Shown here piece after piece: positions 34,838-43,533 of a DNA stretch of 64,000 nucleotides. The translations under genes were made by a program, and so were the position numbers. The notes under the pieces are model-generated. The model was not told the origin of the DNA. It did not search any database and saw nothing but the letters and a program-made list of their open reading frames with translations. This DNA comes from Catenuloplanes indicus (lineage in GTDB: Bacteria; Actinomycetota; Actinomycetes; Mycobacteriales; Micromonosporaceae): positions 1,736,001 through 1,800,000 of the forward strand of contig NZ_JAUSUZ010000001.1 in assembly GCF_030813715.1 (NCBI RefSeq). Direction: 5' to 3'. Every line of letters starts with the position of its first letter. Positions within the stretch are counted from its first letter, which is position 1.

Positions 34838-34868
34838 GGTCAGCGCCGCGTCACTCGCGGCGCTGACC
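34838..34868. terminator. Terminator hairpin after the 669/131-aa cassette
   Basis: GGTCAGCGCCGC (34838-34849) pairs over 12 bp with GCGGCGCTGACC (34857-34868), with a seven-base loop, five bases after the stop. The converging gene ends at 34935, so it may act on both strands. Confidence 0.75.
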
Positions 34869-34934
34869 CGCGCCGAGTTCGCCAGAGCTTGTTGAGCCTG
34901 TCGAGAGATCGGTCCGTGCGCGTCGGCGAGCTGC

Positions 34935-35501
34935 TCAGTTGACGGTCAGGTGGTAGGTGACGGTCACCGAGAAGCCGGATCCGAAGCCACCGGCGAACCG
35001 GATGACGTGCTCGCCCGGCGGCAGCGGGTCCACCCGTTTCCACAGCCCCGACACGGTCGCACGGGTCGGCCCGTGACCGCCGGTGGCCGGGTTGCCCTTC
35101 GCGCCGACGACCGTGAACGGCGTCGGCGTGCTGATCGGGTCCGGCGTGACGTCCTCGCCGTCCACGATCAGCACACCGTACGCGTCGTGCGGTAACGGGC
35201 GGCCCGGCTGGCTCGTGTTCCAGTACCAGACGTTGACGACCGGGAAGAACAGCGGCGTGTCCGCGGGCACCACGCACCGCCGATCGGCCTCGCCGCCGAA
35301 CGTGCCGGCCAGGAAGAACACGTCGTCCGGCTGTTGCTCACCGGCGAACTGGCCGGTCCGGTCCGAGATCGGGTGCCGGGCGCTCTCGATGGACGCGACC
35401 CAGCGCATCCAGCGGACCGCGAGCCCTTCCGGCGACTGAGGATCGTAAGACGGCTCCGGCTGTTCCCGGCCACCGCCGAAAATACGCGAGAAGATCGACA
35501 C
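34935..35501 (-). CDS. 188-aa protein of unknown function
   Basis: I do not recognise a named function. The start is GTG at 35501 (MSIFSRIFGGGREQP). The body has GLAVRWMRWVASIE, DDVFFLAGTFGGEADRRCVV and PLFFPVVNVWYWN, then a C-terminal beta strand set with FAGGFGSGFSVTVTYHLTV. Proteins with this layout (a single Cys in the middle and the phrase LFFPVVN) are seen in exported actinobacterial and cyanobacterial families, but here there is no obvious signal peptide. It converges on the 131-aa gene. The composition matches the host chromosome. Confidence 0.65.
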   Translation of the reverse strand: MSIFSRIFGGGREQPEPSYDPQSPEGLAVRWMRWVASIESARHPISDRTGQFAGEQQPDDVFFLAGTFGGEADRRCVVPADTPLFFPVVNVWYWNTSQPGRPLPHDAYGVLIVDGEDVTPDPISTPTPFTVVGAKGNPATGGHGPTRATVSGLWKRVDPLPPGEHVIRFAGGFGSGFSVTVTYHLTVN

Positions 35502-35845
<344 letters not shown>

Positions 35846-37084
35846 TCACTGGGTGTTGAGGGCGGCCGTGGGCGGGATGCGGGCGGCGCGGACCGCGGGG
35901 TAGAAGCCGGCGAGGGCGCCGATGACCAGCGTCGCGGCGAGGGCGGCCAGGACCGGGAGGCCGGGCAGGGCGAACGGCCAGCGGTTGAGGATCGCCATGG
36001 CGGCGGTGACGGTGGCGCCGAGGGCGCAGCCGGCGACGCCGCCCAGGGCGGAGAGCAGCAGCGCCTCGGCCAAGAACTGCCGGCGGACGTGGCGGCGGGT
36101 GGCCCCCAAGGACCTGCGCAGGCCGATCTCGCGGCGGCGCTCCAGCACCGAGATGATCATGGTGTTGGCCACGCCGATGCCGCCGACCAGCAGCGCTACC
36201 GAGCCGAGCGCGACGAGCAGGCCGGTGAAGGCCCGGTCGGCGGCGTTCCGCGCGGCCAGCGCGTCGGACGGGCGGCCGACCTCGACCTCGTCCGGGGACT
36301 CGGGCGAGATGGCCGGGCCGAGCAGCGAGCGGACCCGTTCGACGGCCGCGTCCGCGGAGCGTTCGTAGATGGTGGTCGGGCTGCCGTCGAAGCCGAACAG
36401 GCGGGTGGCGGCCGGGGCACCGATCAGGGCGGCCCGGTCCAGTTCCGGCGCGAGCGGGACCGGGTCGAGAACGCCGACGACGGTGAAGTACATGCCGCCG
36501 AGCCACACCTGTGTGCCGGGGGTGAGCACCCCGAGCCGGTCGGCGGCAGTGGCGCCGAGCACGACGGCCGGGTGTTCGGCCGTCGCCGCGTTCAGCCAGG
36601 CGCCGCTGCGCAGCGTCGCGGTCACCACACCGGGCAGGCGCAGGTCGGCGGCGAGGACGGACAGGCCGCCGGTCTCGGCCGGGTCGGTCAGTGGGCTGCG
36701 GTAGACCGGCACGTCGAGTGCGGCCGTGCTGCTGGACGACTCGACGCCACCGATCCGGCCGACCCGGCCGAGCGCGTCCGGCGGCAGCACCGCCGGCTCG
36801 CCGGTGAACGTCGATCCGGCGGTCGCGGTGAGCAGGTTGGTGCCGAGACGGTCCAGTTCGGCGTCGAGGCGGGCCCGGCTGGACGCGGAGATGCCGACGA
36901 CCGCGATCATCGCGGCGATGCCGATCGCGATACCGAGCGCGGAGAGCACCGCCCGCGCCGGCCGGGTCCGCAGCCCGCTGGTGCCGAGCCGGGCCAGGTC
37001 CGCGGCGCGCAGCCGGGACCGGTCCACGGCTGCGGCGCGACGTTCCCCGGGTCCGGTCATGTGCGATCCTTCGTGGTCGGTCAT
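35846..37084 (-). CDS. MacB/FtsX-type ABC permease
   Basis: A 412-aa membrane protein of the MacB family. One N-terminal helix ([20 protein letters not shown]) is followed by a ~240-residue external domain, then three C-terminal helices forming the FtsX domain ([21 protein letters not shown], a conserved motif in this family, partial match). It ends [13 protein letters not shown]. The ATG at 37084 overlaps the ATPase gene stop (ATGA). With the ATPase and HlyD-like protein it makes a tripartite-style mechanotransmission exporter. It has no TolC partner in a Gram-positive cell. The substrate may be a peptide or envelope stress ligand, by analogy only. Confidence 0.88.
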   Translation of the reverse strand: MTDHEGSHMTGPGERRAAAVDRSRLRAADLARLGTSGLRTRPARAVLSALGIAIGIAAMIAVVGISASSRARLDAELDRLGTNLLTATAGSTFTGEPAVLPPDALGRVGRIGGVESSSSTAALDVPVYRSPLTDPAETGGLSVLAADLRLPGVVTATLRSGAWLNAATAEHPAVVLGATAADRLGVLTPGTQVWLGGMYFTVVGVLDPVPLAPELDRAALIGAPAATRLFGFDGSPTTIYERSADAAVERVRSLLGPAISPESPDEVEVGRPSDALAARNAADRAFTGLLVALGSVALLVGGIGVANTMIISVLERRREIGLRRSLGATRRHVRRQFLAEALLLSALGGVAGCALGATVTAAMAILNRWPFALPGLPVLAALAATLVIGALAGFYPAVRAARIPPTAALNTQ

Positions 37085-37761
37085 GCGGCGGTGTCCTCGA
37101 CGATGCGGCCGTCGCGAATGGCGATGCGGCGGGGCAGACGGGCGGCGAGCGCCGGGTCGTGGGTGATCACCACGACCGTGGTGCCCTGCCGGTGCAGCTC
37201 GTGCAGGAGGGCGACCACGGCCGTACCGGAGGCGGTGTCCAGGTTGCCGGTCGGCTCGTCGGCGAGCAGCAGCGGCGGATCGCCGAGGACGGCGCGGGCG
37301 ATCGCGACCCGCTGCCGTTCTCCGCCGGAGAGCTGGTGCGGGCGGTGGTGCAGCCGGTGACCGAGGCCGACGCGTTCCAGGGCGGCGACCGCGCGGCGCC
37401 GGCGCTCGACGCGGGGAACGCCGGCGTAGAGCAGGCCGTCGGCGACGTTGTCCACCGCGTCGACACCGTCGGCGAGGTGGAACTGCTGGAAGACGAAGCC
37501 GATCCGGTGCGCGCGCAGGCCGGAGAGCGCGTCGTCGTCGAGCGCGCCCACGTCCCGGCCGTCGATCCGGACGGTGCCGGCGGTCGGCCGGTCCAGCGTG
37601 CCGATCAGGTGCAGCAGCGTGGACTTGCCGGAGCCGCTCGGGCCGGCGATCGCGCACAGCTCACCCGGGCCGATGCGCAGCGTGACGCCGGCGCAGGCGT
37701 GCACGGGTGGGTCGCCGTACGAGCGGTGGACGTCGTCGAGGATCACGATCGGGTCGGTCAT
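37081..37761 (-). CDS. MacB/LolD-type ABC ATPase
   Basis: A 226-aa ATPase. Walker A is [15 protein letters not shown], the Q-loop [11 protein letters not shown], the signature [14 protein letters not shown], and Walker [13 protein letters not shown] followed by VVVITHDP. This is the LolD/MacB subfamily, which pairs with FtsX-type permeases. It overlaps both neighbours by four bases (ATGA). It powers the permease at 35846. Confidence 0.93.
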   Translation of the reverse strand: MTDPIVILDDVHRSYGDPPVHACAGVTLRIGPGELCAIAGPSGSGKSTLLHLIGTLDRPTAGTVRIDGRDVGALDDDALSGLRAHRIGFVFQQFHLADGVDAVDNVADGLLYAGVPRVERRRRAVAALERVGLGHRLHHRPHQLSGGERQRVAIARAVLGDPPLLLADEPTGNLDTASGTAVVALLHELHRQGTTVVVITHDPALAARLPRRIAIRDGRIVEDTAA

Positions 37762-38786
37762 CGGCCGGGCACCACCACGCGCTGACCGGCCGCGATGCCG
37801 TCGCCGCTGATCTCCACCCGCCCGGCGGCGAACAGGCCGGTGGTCACCGGCACGGTCCGGGTGGCGCCGTCCGCGCCGACGACCTCGACGCCGAAGCGCT
37901 GCGGGTCGATGGCGAGCAGCGCGCCGACCGGGACGGAGAGCACGTCCGTGCGGTGCTCGCTGGGCAGGTCCACGGTCACCGACGCCTGCTGGAGATCGCC
38001 GGCGGCGGCCGGGTCGGCGAGCGTCACCACCACCGGGATGATCGTCTTCTTCGCGTCGGGGCGCTCCGTCGGCGTACCCACCGAGGAGATCCTGCCCTTG
38101 CTCGTCCGGCCGCCGGGTAGCGCCAGGCCGACCTCGGTGCCGGTGACCGCGAGCCGCTGGTCGGCGAGTGGGACGTCGGCGTCGACCACCCGGGTGGTGC
38201 CGGTCGCCTCGAACAGTGGCGTGCCCGGCGCCACCCGGTCGCCTGGGCGCGCGGTGACCGTGCCGACCCGTAAATCCTCCTCGGCGAACATGATCGTGTC
38301 CAGCGGGAGCGTCGCGGCGTCGCGCCACTTCTCGAGCGCGTCCGCGGTGGGCCAGCCGAACTCGTTGTCCGGCGCGTGGTGGAGGAGGCCGAGCGTGCGC
38401 AGGCTCTCCTCGAGCTGGCGCACGTCGGGGCCGTCGTCCATCCCGATCCGGAAGTCGCGCCAGGCGGGTTTCCGCCCGCGCAGCAGCACCACCGGGGCGT
38501 TGTCGACCGCGTAGAGTGGCTTGCCCAGCGTGATGACCGTGCCGGGCGCCGGGAGCTCGGTCAGCACGCCGGACCGGGCGGCGTGGATCGTGCGCGCGCC
38601 GGTGAACCGCAGCGTGCCGGCCACGGCCGTGCTGCCGCGCAGATCGCCGCGGACGATCTCCGCGGTGGTGCCGGAGAAGACCGGGGCCAGGGCCGGGCCG
38701 GCGGAGGACGCCGCGACGGCGCGTACGCCGGCGCCCGCGGCGACCGCGAGCAGGCCGCCGGCGCCGAGCAGCAGGCGGCGCCTCAT
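37758..38786 (-). CDS. HlyD-like adaptor with peptidoglycan-binding domain
   Basis: A 342-aa exported or membrane-anchored protein. An RRR start and hydrophobic stretch form a signal or anchor. A short barrel-sandwich segment ([20 protein letters not shown], then [14 protein letters not shown]) precedes a PG-binding-like module ([20 protein letters not shown]) of the sort seen in Gram-positive MacA homologues. A C-terminal region with [11 protein letters not shown] and [12 protein letters not shown] follows. It overlaps the lipoprotein gene upstream and the ATPase gene downstream by four bases each. It is the periplasmic-type adaptor of the ABC system, holding it to the cell wall. Confidence 0.85.
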   Translation of the reverse strand: MRRRLLLGAGGLLAVAAGAGVRAVAASSAGPALAPVFSGTTAEIVRGDLRGSTAVAGTLRFTGARTIHAARSGVLTELPAPGTVITLGKPLYAVDNAPVVLLRGRKPAWRDFRIGMDDGPDVRQLEESLRTLGLLHHAPDNEFGWPTADALEKWRDAATLPLDTIMFAEEDLRVGTVTARPGDRVAPGTPLFEATGTTRVVDADVPLADQRLAVTGTEVGLALPGGRTSKGRISSVGTPTERPDAKKTIIPVVVTLADPAAAGDLQQASVTVDLPSEHRTDVLSVPVGALLAIDPQRFGVEVVGADGATRTVPVTTGLFAAGRVEISGDGIAAGQRVVVPGR

Positions 38787-39247
38787 TCCGGCTTCCCCGG
38801 CATCGCCGGCTGCACTCCGCCACCGATGCCGCAGGCCTGCGCCGCGGCCTCCGGCAGGTCCGCGGGCAGCTCCATGGCGCCGCCCGGGACCGGATCCTCG
38901 GCGTCGACGCCGTGCTCGCGCAGGCACTGCGCGATCTTCAGCTGATCGGCGAGGCGTTCCTCGCCGGTCTTTCCAGGTCCGCCGTCGGCTGCCGGTGGCG
39001 GGCCCAGTCTCTGCTGGCAGGCCTGCGCGGCGGCCTGTACCGCGGCCATGTCGAGCCCGGAGACGTCGAGGGCCACGCCGGCGTTGCCCTGCGGGTCGGG
39101 CATGTCGACGCCCTGCTCGCGCATGCAGGCGGCCATGTCGAGCTGGTACTGCTCCAGGGTGGCGGGCTTGTCCGCGGTGGGCGGCGGGGTGCTGGCGCAG
39201 CCGCTCAGCGCGGCCATCAGGGACAGGACGGCAAGTGATTTCCGCAT
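38783..39247 (-). CDS. Lipoprotein with an internal duplication
   Basis: A 154-aa secreted lipoprotein. The lipobox LSGC places the acylated Cys at 17. The mature part holds two copies of one unit: [14 protein letters not shown] at ~40-53 and [14 protein letters not shown] at ~108-121, each followed by a Cys-containing helix (AAQACQQRL and AAQACGIGG). The four Cys outside the lipobox could form two disulfides. It is the first gene of the ABC operon and lies across an 86-bp gap from the two-component genes. It may be an external ligand-sensing part of the system. The function is unknown. Confidence 0.75.
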   Translation of the reverse strand: MRKSLAVLSLMAALSGCASTPPPTADKPATLEQYQLDMAACMREQGVDMPDPQGNAGVALDVSGLDMAAVQAAAQACQQRLGPPPAADGGPGKTGEERLADQLKIAQCLREHGVDAEDPVPGGAMELPADLPEAAAQACGIGGGVQPAMPGKPE

Positions 39248-39333
39248 GCCGCTACCCGACCAGCCGGCGGGTAACCCGGGCGTTCAGAAAATCCTTTATG
39301 CGTACGCAAGGCCGGGCGTGGCAGGCTGCCGGG

Positions 39334-40002
39334 GTGCGTGTGCTGATCATCGAGGACGAGCCGTACCTGGCCGACGCCATCCAGCTGGGCCTGCGCCGGG
39401 AGACGATCGCCGCCGACGTGGCGTGCGACGGCGAGACCGGGCTGGAGTCGATCGAGGCCAACGACTACGACGTGGTGCTGCTCGACCGGGACCTGCCCGG
39501 CATGCACGGCGACGAGGTCTGCGCCCGGATCGCGGCCGGCCGTCCCGAACTGCGGGTGCTGATGTTGACCGCGGCCCGTACGCTCGGCGAGCGGGTCGCC
39601 GGGTTCGAGCTCGGCGCGGACGACTACCTGGTGAAGCCGTTCGAGTTCCCGGAGCTGGTGGCGCGGCTGCGGGCGCTGGAACGCCGGACCCAGCCGGCCC
39701 GCCCGCCGGTGATCGACGCGTGCGGGATACGGCTGGACCCGTTCCGCCGGGAGGTCTACCGCGACGGCCGGCTGGTCCGGCTCAGCCGCAAGGAGTTCGC
39801 GATCCTGCACCTGCTGATGCTGGCCGACGGCGGCGTGCTCAGCGCCGAGACTCTGCTGGAGAAGGCCTGGGACGCCAACGCCGACCCGTTCACCAACACC
39901 ACTCGGGTCACCATCTCCAACCTGCGCAAACGACTCGGGGAGCCGTGGGTGGTACAGACCGTGCCGGGCGCCGGGTACCGCTTCGGGCGGGCAACATGCT
40001 GA
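39334..40002 (+). CDS. OmpR-family response regulator
   Basis: A 222-aa response regulator. The receiver domain starts VRVLIIEDEPYLADAI; the phosphoacceptor Asp is in VLLDRDLPGMHG, and the conserved Lys in LVKPFEFPE. A winged helix follows (LSRKEFAILHLLM, then TNTTRVTISNLRKRLGEP and VPGAGYRFG). The start is GTG at 39334. It overlaps the kinase by seven bases. It is divergent from the lipoprotein-led ABC operon with 86 bp between, so that operon is the likely target, as in the many actinobacterial pairs of this layout. Confidence 0.92.
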   Translation: MRVLIIEDEPYLADAIQLGLRRETIAADVACDGETGLESIEANDYDVVLLDRDLPGMHGDEVCARIAAGRPELRVLMLTAARTLGERVAGFELGADDYLVKPFEFPELVARLRALERRTQPARPPVIDACGIRLDPFRREVYRDGRLVRLSRKEFAILHLLMLADGGVLSAETLLEKAWDANADPFTNTTRVTISNLRKRLGEPWVVQTVPGAGYRFGRATC

Positions 40003-41150
40003 CCCGCCGGCTGACGATCCGGGTGCGGCTGACGCTCAGCTACGCGGGCCTGGTCACCGGTGCCGGCGGCGTGCTGATCACGCTGGTCTACCTCTACATG
40101 CGATTCGTGCCCAGCTACCACCTCATGCCGATCCCCGACGTCGAGGACGTACGTGCGGTGTCGGCGTCCCCGGAGGCGGGGGTGGTGGCGCCGGACGGCG
40201 GGATCGCGATCACCAGCGCCGAGGACTTCCTACGCAACCTGCTGATGGCGTCGCTGGGCGCGCTGGTGCTGCTGGCGGCGGCCGGGGCGGGCGTCGGGTG
40301 GATCGTCGCCGGACGGATCATCGCGCCGCTCGCGGTGATCAACGCGGCCGCCACCCGGGCCGCGACCGGCGCGCTCGACCACCGGGTCGACCTCGACGGC
40401 CCCCGGGACGAGATCCGCGACCTGTCCGACACGTTCGACCGGATGCTTGCCTCGCTGGAGCGGTCCTTCGACGCGCACCGCCGCTTCGCCGCCAACGCCT
40501 CGCACGAGTTGCGCACCCCGCTGGCCACCACCAAGACCATGATCGACGTGACGCTGGCCGACCCGGCGGCCTCGGCCGGTCAGCTGCGCGCGCTCGCCGA
40601 GCGGGTCCGCGAGGTCAACCGGGCCAGCATCGACACGGTCGAGGCGCTGCTGGACCTGGCGGACGCGGACACCGGCACGTCCGCACGCGAGCCGATCAGC
40701 CTGGCCGGGATGGCCGGCGCCTGCGCCGGCGAGCTGGCCGCGGAGGCCGCGTCCGGCGCGGTGACGCTCGGGATGCCGACCGGCGAGGCGGTCGCTGCCG
40801 GGGATCCGGTGCTGGTACGGCACGCGGTGTCCAACCTGCTGCGCAACGCGGTGCGACACAACCGGCCCGGCGGGCGCGTGACCGTGCGGCTCTCCGCCGG
40901 CGACGGCATCGCGCGGATCACGGTGGCCAACACCGGAGAGCCGATCGGGGCCGAGGCGATCGCGACGATGACCGAGCCGTTCAGCCGCGGTCGCGGCCGG
41001 TCCCTCACCCGCGGTGACGGGCACGGGCTCGGGCTGGCGATCGTCTCCGCGGTGGCGGACGCCCACGACGGGACACTCACGCTGCGGGCCGATCCGGACG
41101 GCGGACTGACCGCCGAACTAGCGCTCCCCGCGGCCTCCGGCGAATCCTGA
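39996..41150 (+). CDS. Sensor histidine kinase
   Basis: A 384-aa membrane kinase. Two helices (~15-35 and ~78-100) flank a short ~45-residue external loop. A HAMP domain follows (GRIIAPLAVINAAATRAATG). The H-box is NASHELRTPLATTK. The N-box is NLLRNAVRHNRPGG, and the ATP lid has GDGHGLGLAIV. The small external loop suggests sensing in or near the membrane, perhaps of the substrate handled by the adjacent ABC system. The ATG at 39996 lies inside the end of the response-regulator gene. Confidence 0.92.
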   Translation: MLTRRLTIRVRLTLSYAGLVTGAGGVLITLVYLYMRFVPSYHLMPIPDVEDVRAVSASPEAGVVAPDGGIAITSAEDFLRNLLMASLGALVLLAAAGAGVGWIVAGRIIAPLAVINAAATRAATGALDHRVDLDGPRDEIRDLSDTFDRMLASLERSFDAHRRFAANASHELRTPLATTKTMIDVTLADPAASAGQLRALAERVREVNRASIDTVEALLDLADADTGTSAREPISLAGMAGACAGELAAEAASGAVTLGMPTGEAVAAGDPVLVRHAVSNLLRNAVRHNRPGGRVTVRLSAGDGIARITVANTGEPIGAEAIATMTEPFSRGRGRSLTRGDGHGLGLAIVSAVADAHDGTLTLRADPDGGLTAELALPAASGES

Positions 41151-41330
41151 CAACGCAATGCCCGGTGCGGGCACGACCGCCCCAGCATTCGGTCAATGGC
41201 AGGTCGCGGCATTCATGTCGGCGGCGGTTCGCACCGGCCCCGGCCGGGAGAGGGCGCGGGCATGATCGCTCAGATGATGACGCGTTCCCCGTGACCATGA
41301 CGGAGAGGCCGGCGTGGACGAAGGACAGGC

Positions 41331-41700
41331 GTGCACCCAACCACCAGCCGGACCCGGGTCGTCATCGCCGGCCTCGGTGACACCGGGCTCATCGCCACGA
41401 CCGCACTCGCCCGCCAGCACCGCTACCTCGACCTGGTCGGCATCTCCACGAGAAGCGCCTGGATCGCCGGCCGCGACGTCGGACTACGGACCGCCCGTCC
41501 GGAACGCTGGGCCGATCAGTACAACATCGCATTCAGCCGGCTCCGTGTCCTGGACCGCACCCGGATCGTGCACGGCGCTGTCACCGGACTCGACGAGACC
41601 GCCCGCACCGTCACGGTCCGGGCGCCCGACGGCACGCAGACCGACGAAGCGTACGACGTGCTGTGATCGCCACCGGCGTGCGCAACGAGCGCAACGTTAT
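41331..41700 (+). pseudogene. Frameshifted flavin/NADH oxidoreductase fragment
   Basis: The plus strand begins like an NADH dehydrogenase-type flavoprotein: TRVVIAGLGDTGLIATTALA, then VTVRAPDGTQTDEAYDVL. A stop interrupts it where the family has DVLVIATG. One missing base near 41662 restores VIATGVRNE in the next frame, so a single-base deletion is the simplest explanation. The text after that quickly loses family likeness and no C-terminal NAD domain is found, so the gene is also truncated. It is either a pseudogene or a sequencing error plus deletion. Confidence 0.7.
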
Positions 41701-41931
41701 GCCGTCGGCTGCGATCACTCGCCGTCACTGCAGGACTCTCTGGGGTGTAGAGCGCTACGTGACCTCACCCCACAGAGGCCACACAGCCCGCAGATCCGCG
41801 GTTCGGAGCGTGCCATCAGGCCACGCGACGGCCCCGGCCGGCAGGGCAACCGACCGGACCGGCCGGGGCGGTGCCACAGCAGACATCCGGCCGGCGGCAA
41901 CCGGACCCGGCGGACGATCGGAGTGCCGGCC

Positions 41932-42332
41932 CGTCAGCCGTTCAGGGCGGCCCGGATGCGCTTCAAATCGTCGTCGAGGCGCTCGGCGGGAACGTTCGTC
42001 TCGATCCGGCTGAAGTCGAAGTCCTCCATCCCGAACGCCGGGAATACGTGCACGTGTGCGTGCGGCACCTCGAAGCCGGCGATCACCAGTCCGGCCCGGG
42101 GCGCATCGTAGGCCCGCTTCAGCGCCGCCCCCACCAGGTGACTGACCGTCATGACGTGCCCCAGCAGCTCCGCCGGCAGCTGCGTCCAGTCGTCGATCTC
42201 CGCCCGCGGCACGACCAGCGTGTGCCCCGCGGTCAGCGGCGCGATCGTCAGGAAGGCCGCTACCCGCTCGTCGGACCACACGATCCGCCCCGGCAGATCC
42301 CCGTTCATGATCTGCGTGAACACCGTCGCCAT
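41932..42332 (-). CDS. HIT-family nucleotide hydrolase
   Basis: A 132-aa histidine-triad protein. The N-terminus is MATVFTQIMNGDLPGRIVW and the active-site signature is HAHVHVF in EVPHAHVHVFPAFG, with the third His poised for nucleotidyl transfer from an AMP substrate. It ends LDDDLKRIRAALNG; its stop codon lies at 41934-41936, near the lower edge of this feature. ATG 42332 is preferred because GGAG lies about nine bases upstream and family members start there; ATGs at 42338 and 42353 are alternatives. It is a small cytosolic housekeeping-type enzyme without a clear operon. Confidence 0.85.
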
Positions 42333-42548
42333 CGCCATCCACTCCGTCCACATGAGACATGCATAGTATCCCCCATCAAACTCAGGACATTACGTGCCAG
42401 TGGGTACGAAGGGAGCTGGCTACCGGTCCCGGCGGCCTCGGGGGGCGGTCGAACGCCGTGCGGAGCTGGTGGGTATCCGAGGTGATCAGGACGGCACGGC
42501 GGCCCGCCCCGCCCGCGTACGGGCGGCGGCCGGGCCGCGGTGGGGCGC

Positions 42549-42690
42549 TCAGTACACGTAGACGCTGTTGGAGCCGAACGCGATCGACGGGATCGAGGCA
42601 CCCGGCGGGATCTGGTACGCGGTGCCGCCGCGGGCGGTGCCGGTGTAGAGCGTCGCGACGCGGTTCGCGGTGTTATGGGCCGACTCCGCG
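42549..42690 (-). pseudogene. C-terminal tail of a small secreted protein
   Basis: The minus strand reads NRVATLYTGTARGGTAYQIP and then PGASIPSIAFGSNSVYVY before a stop. This looks like the last beta strands of a small exported protein of the crystallin-like or peptidase-inhibitor I36 type. No start, signal peptide or N-terminal part precedes it. The identification is tentative. Confidence 0.4.
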
Positions 42691-42896
42691 CGGTCGGCAC
42701 CCCAGCCGTGCCAGGCCAGGCCAGGTCGACACAGGTGCCGACGGCGGGGGGATCGACCGGTCGCGGACCGGCGTGGATGCGATGCACGGCCGGCGCGAGG
42801 TCGAACGCACGGTGGAGCGATGGGAGGCGAACGAGCGGCGGCGGGCTTGCCGTCCCGGATGCTCGGGTCGAGCGCACCTCTGGGCTGGCGATCGGT

Positions 42897-43071
42897 CGAG
42901 GCGGTGACGTACGCCGATCGGCCCCGCGCCGAGGAGTTCGCGTTCCGGCCCGGCCGGTCGATGCTGGTCCTGATCACCAGCGGCCAGTTCCTGATGGAGC
43001 GCCGGGACCGGGACAGCTGGCCCGCGACTCCCGCGGTCCCGGCTCTTCTGCGTCGTCGCGTCCGGTCATGA
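42897..43071 (+). pseudogene. Fragment of an AraC-like N-terminal domain
   Basis: The plus strand reads VTYADRPRAEEFAFRPGRSM and LVLITSGQFLMERRDRDSW, which resembles the start of a cupin-like AraC sensing domain. It stops at 43071, and no helix-turn-helix follows. I treat it as a remnant with low confidence. Confidence 0.35.
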
Positions 43072-43533
43072 CGCGGCGGGCCACCTCGGCCACGCCCATG
43101 CGGTCGCTGCAGCTGCACCTCTCCCCCGGTGCCGTGGGCGTCGCTTGCATCCCGGACGAGGCGACGCTCAGCGACCAGTTCCTGTCCGCCGGTCCGGTCC
43201 GCGCCACCCCAGCTCCGTCGCCCGCCGCTCGTCGTACGCGCCGAGGCTCCACTCGCGGGCGGGGCACCACAGTGGTCCGCCGCCGGGCGCGACGAGGCCG
43301 GCGGGCGCTGGGCATACGTTTCCACAGCGGCACATCATTCCGGCGGGAACGACCGGGCCTGTCGCCAAGGCGCGGAAATCGGCGGCATCGAATCACCCGA
43401 TCTTCACGCCGAGGGTAAGGGTGCAGGCAGATCCACCATTTCTGTGAACCGGTGATGAACCGAGACGGACGGTGCCACGTCAATCCGGCGTCGGCGCGGC
43501 GGCTGTCCTTGCGCGCCTGGTGAGGAGTGTGAC

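Larger units (their letters stand above)
42354..43533. other. 1.2-kb decayed region
   Basis: No intact gene is credible here. Two recognisable scraps are listed separately: a minus-strand C-terminal tail at 42549-42690 and a plus-strand AraC-like fragment at 42897-43071. Other open frames in this stretch are Arg/Pro/Gly-rich and look like noncoding high-GC text. The start region of the giant gene at 43534 lies at its end. Confidence 0.5.
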
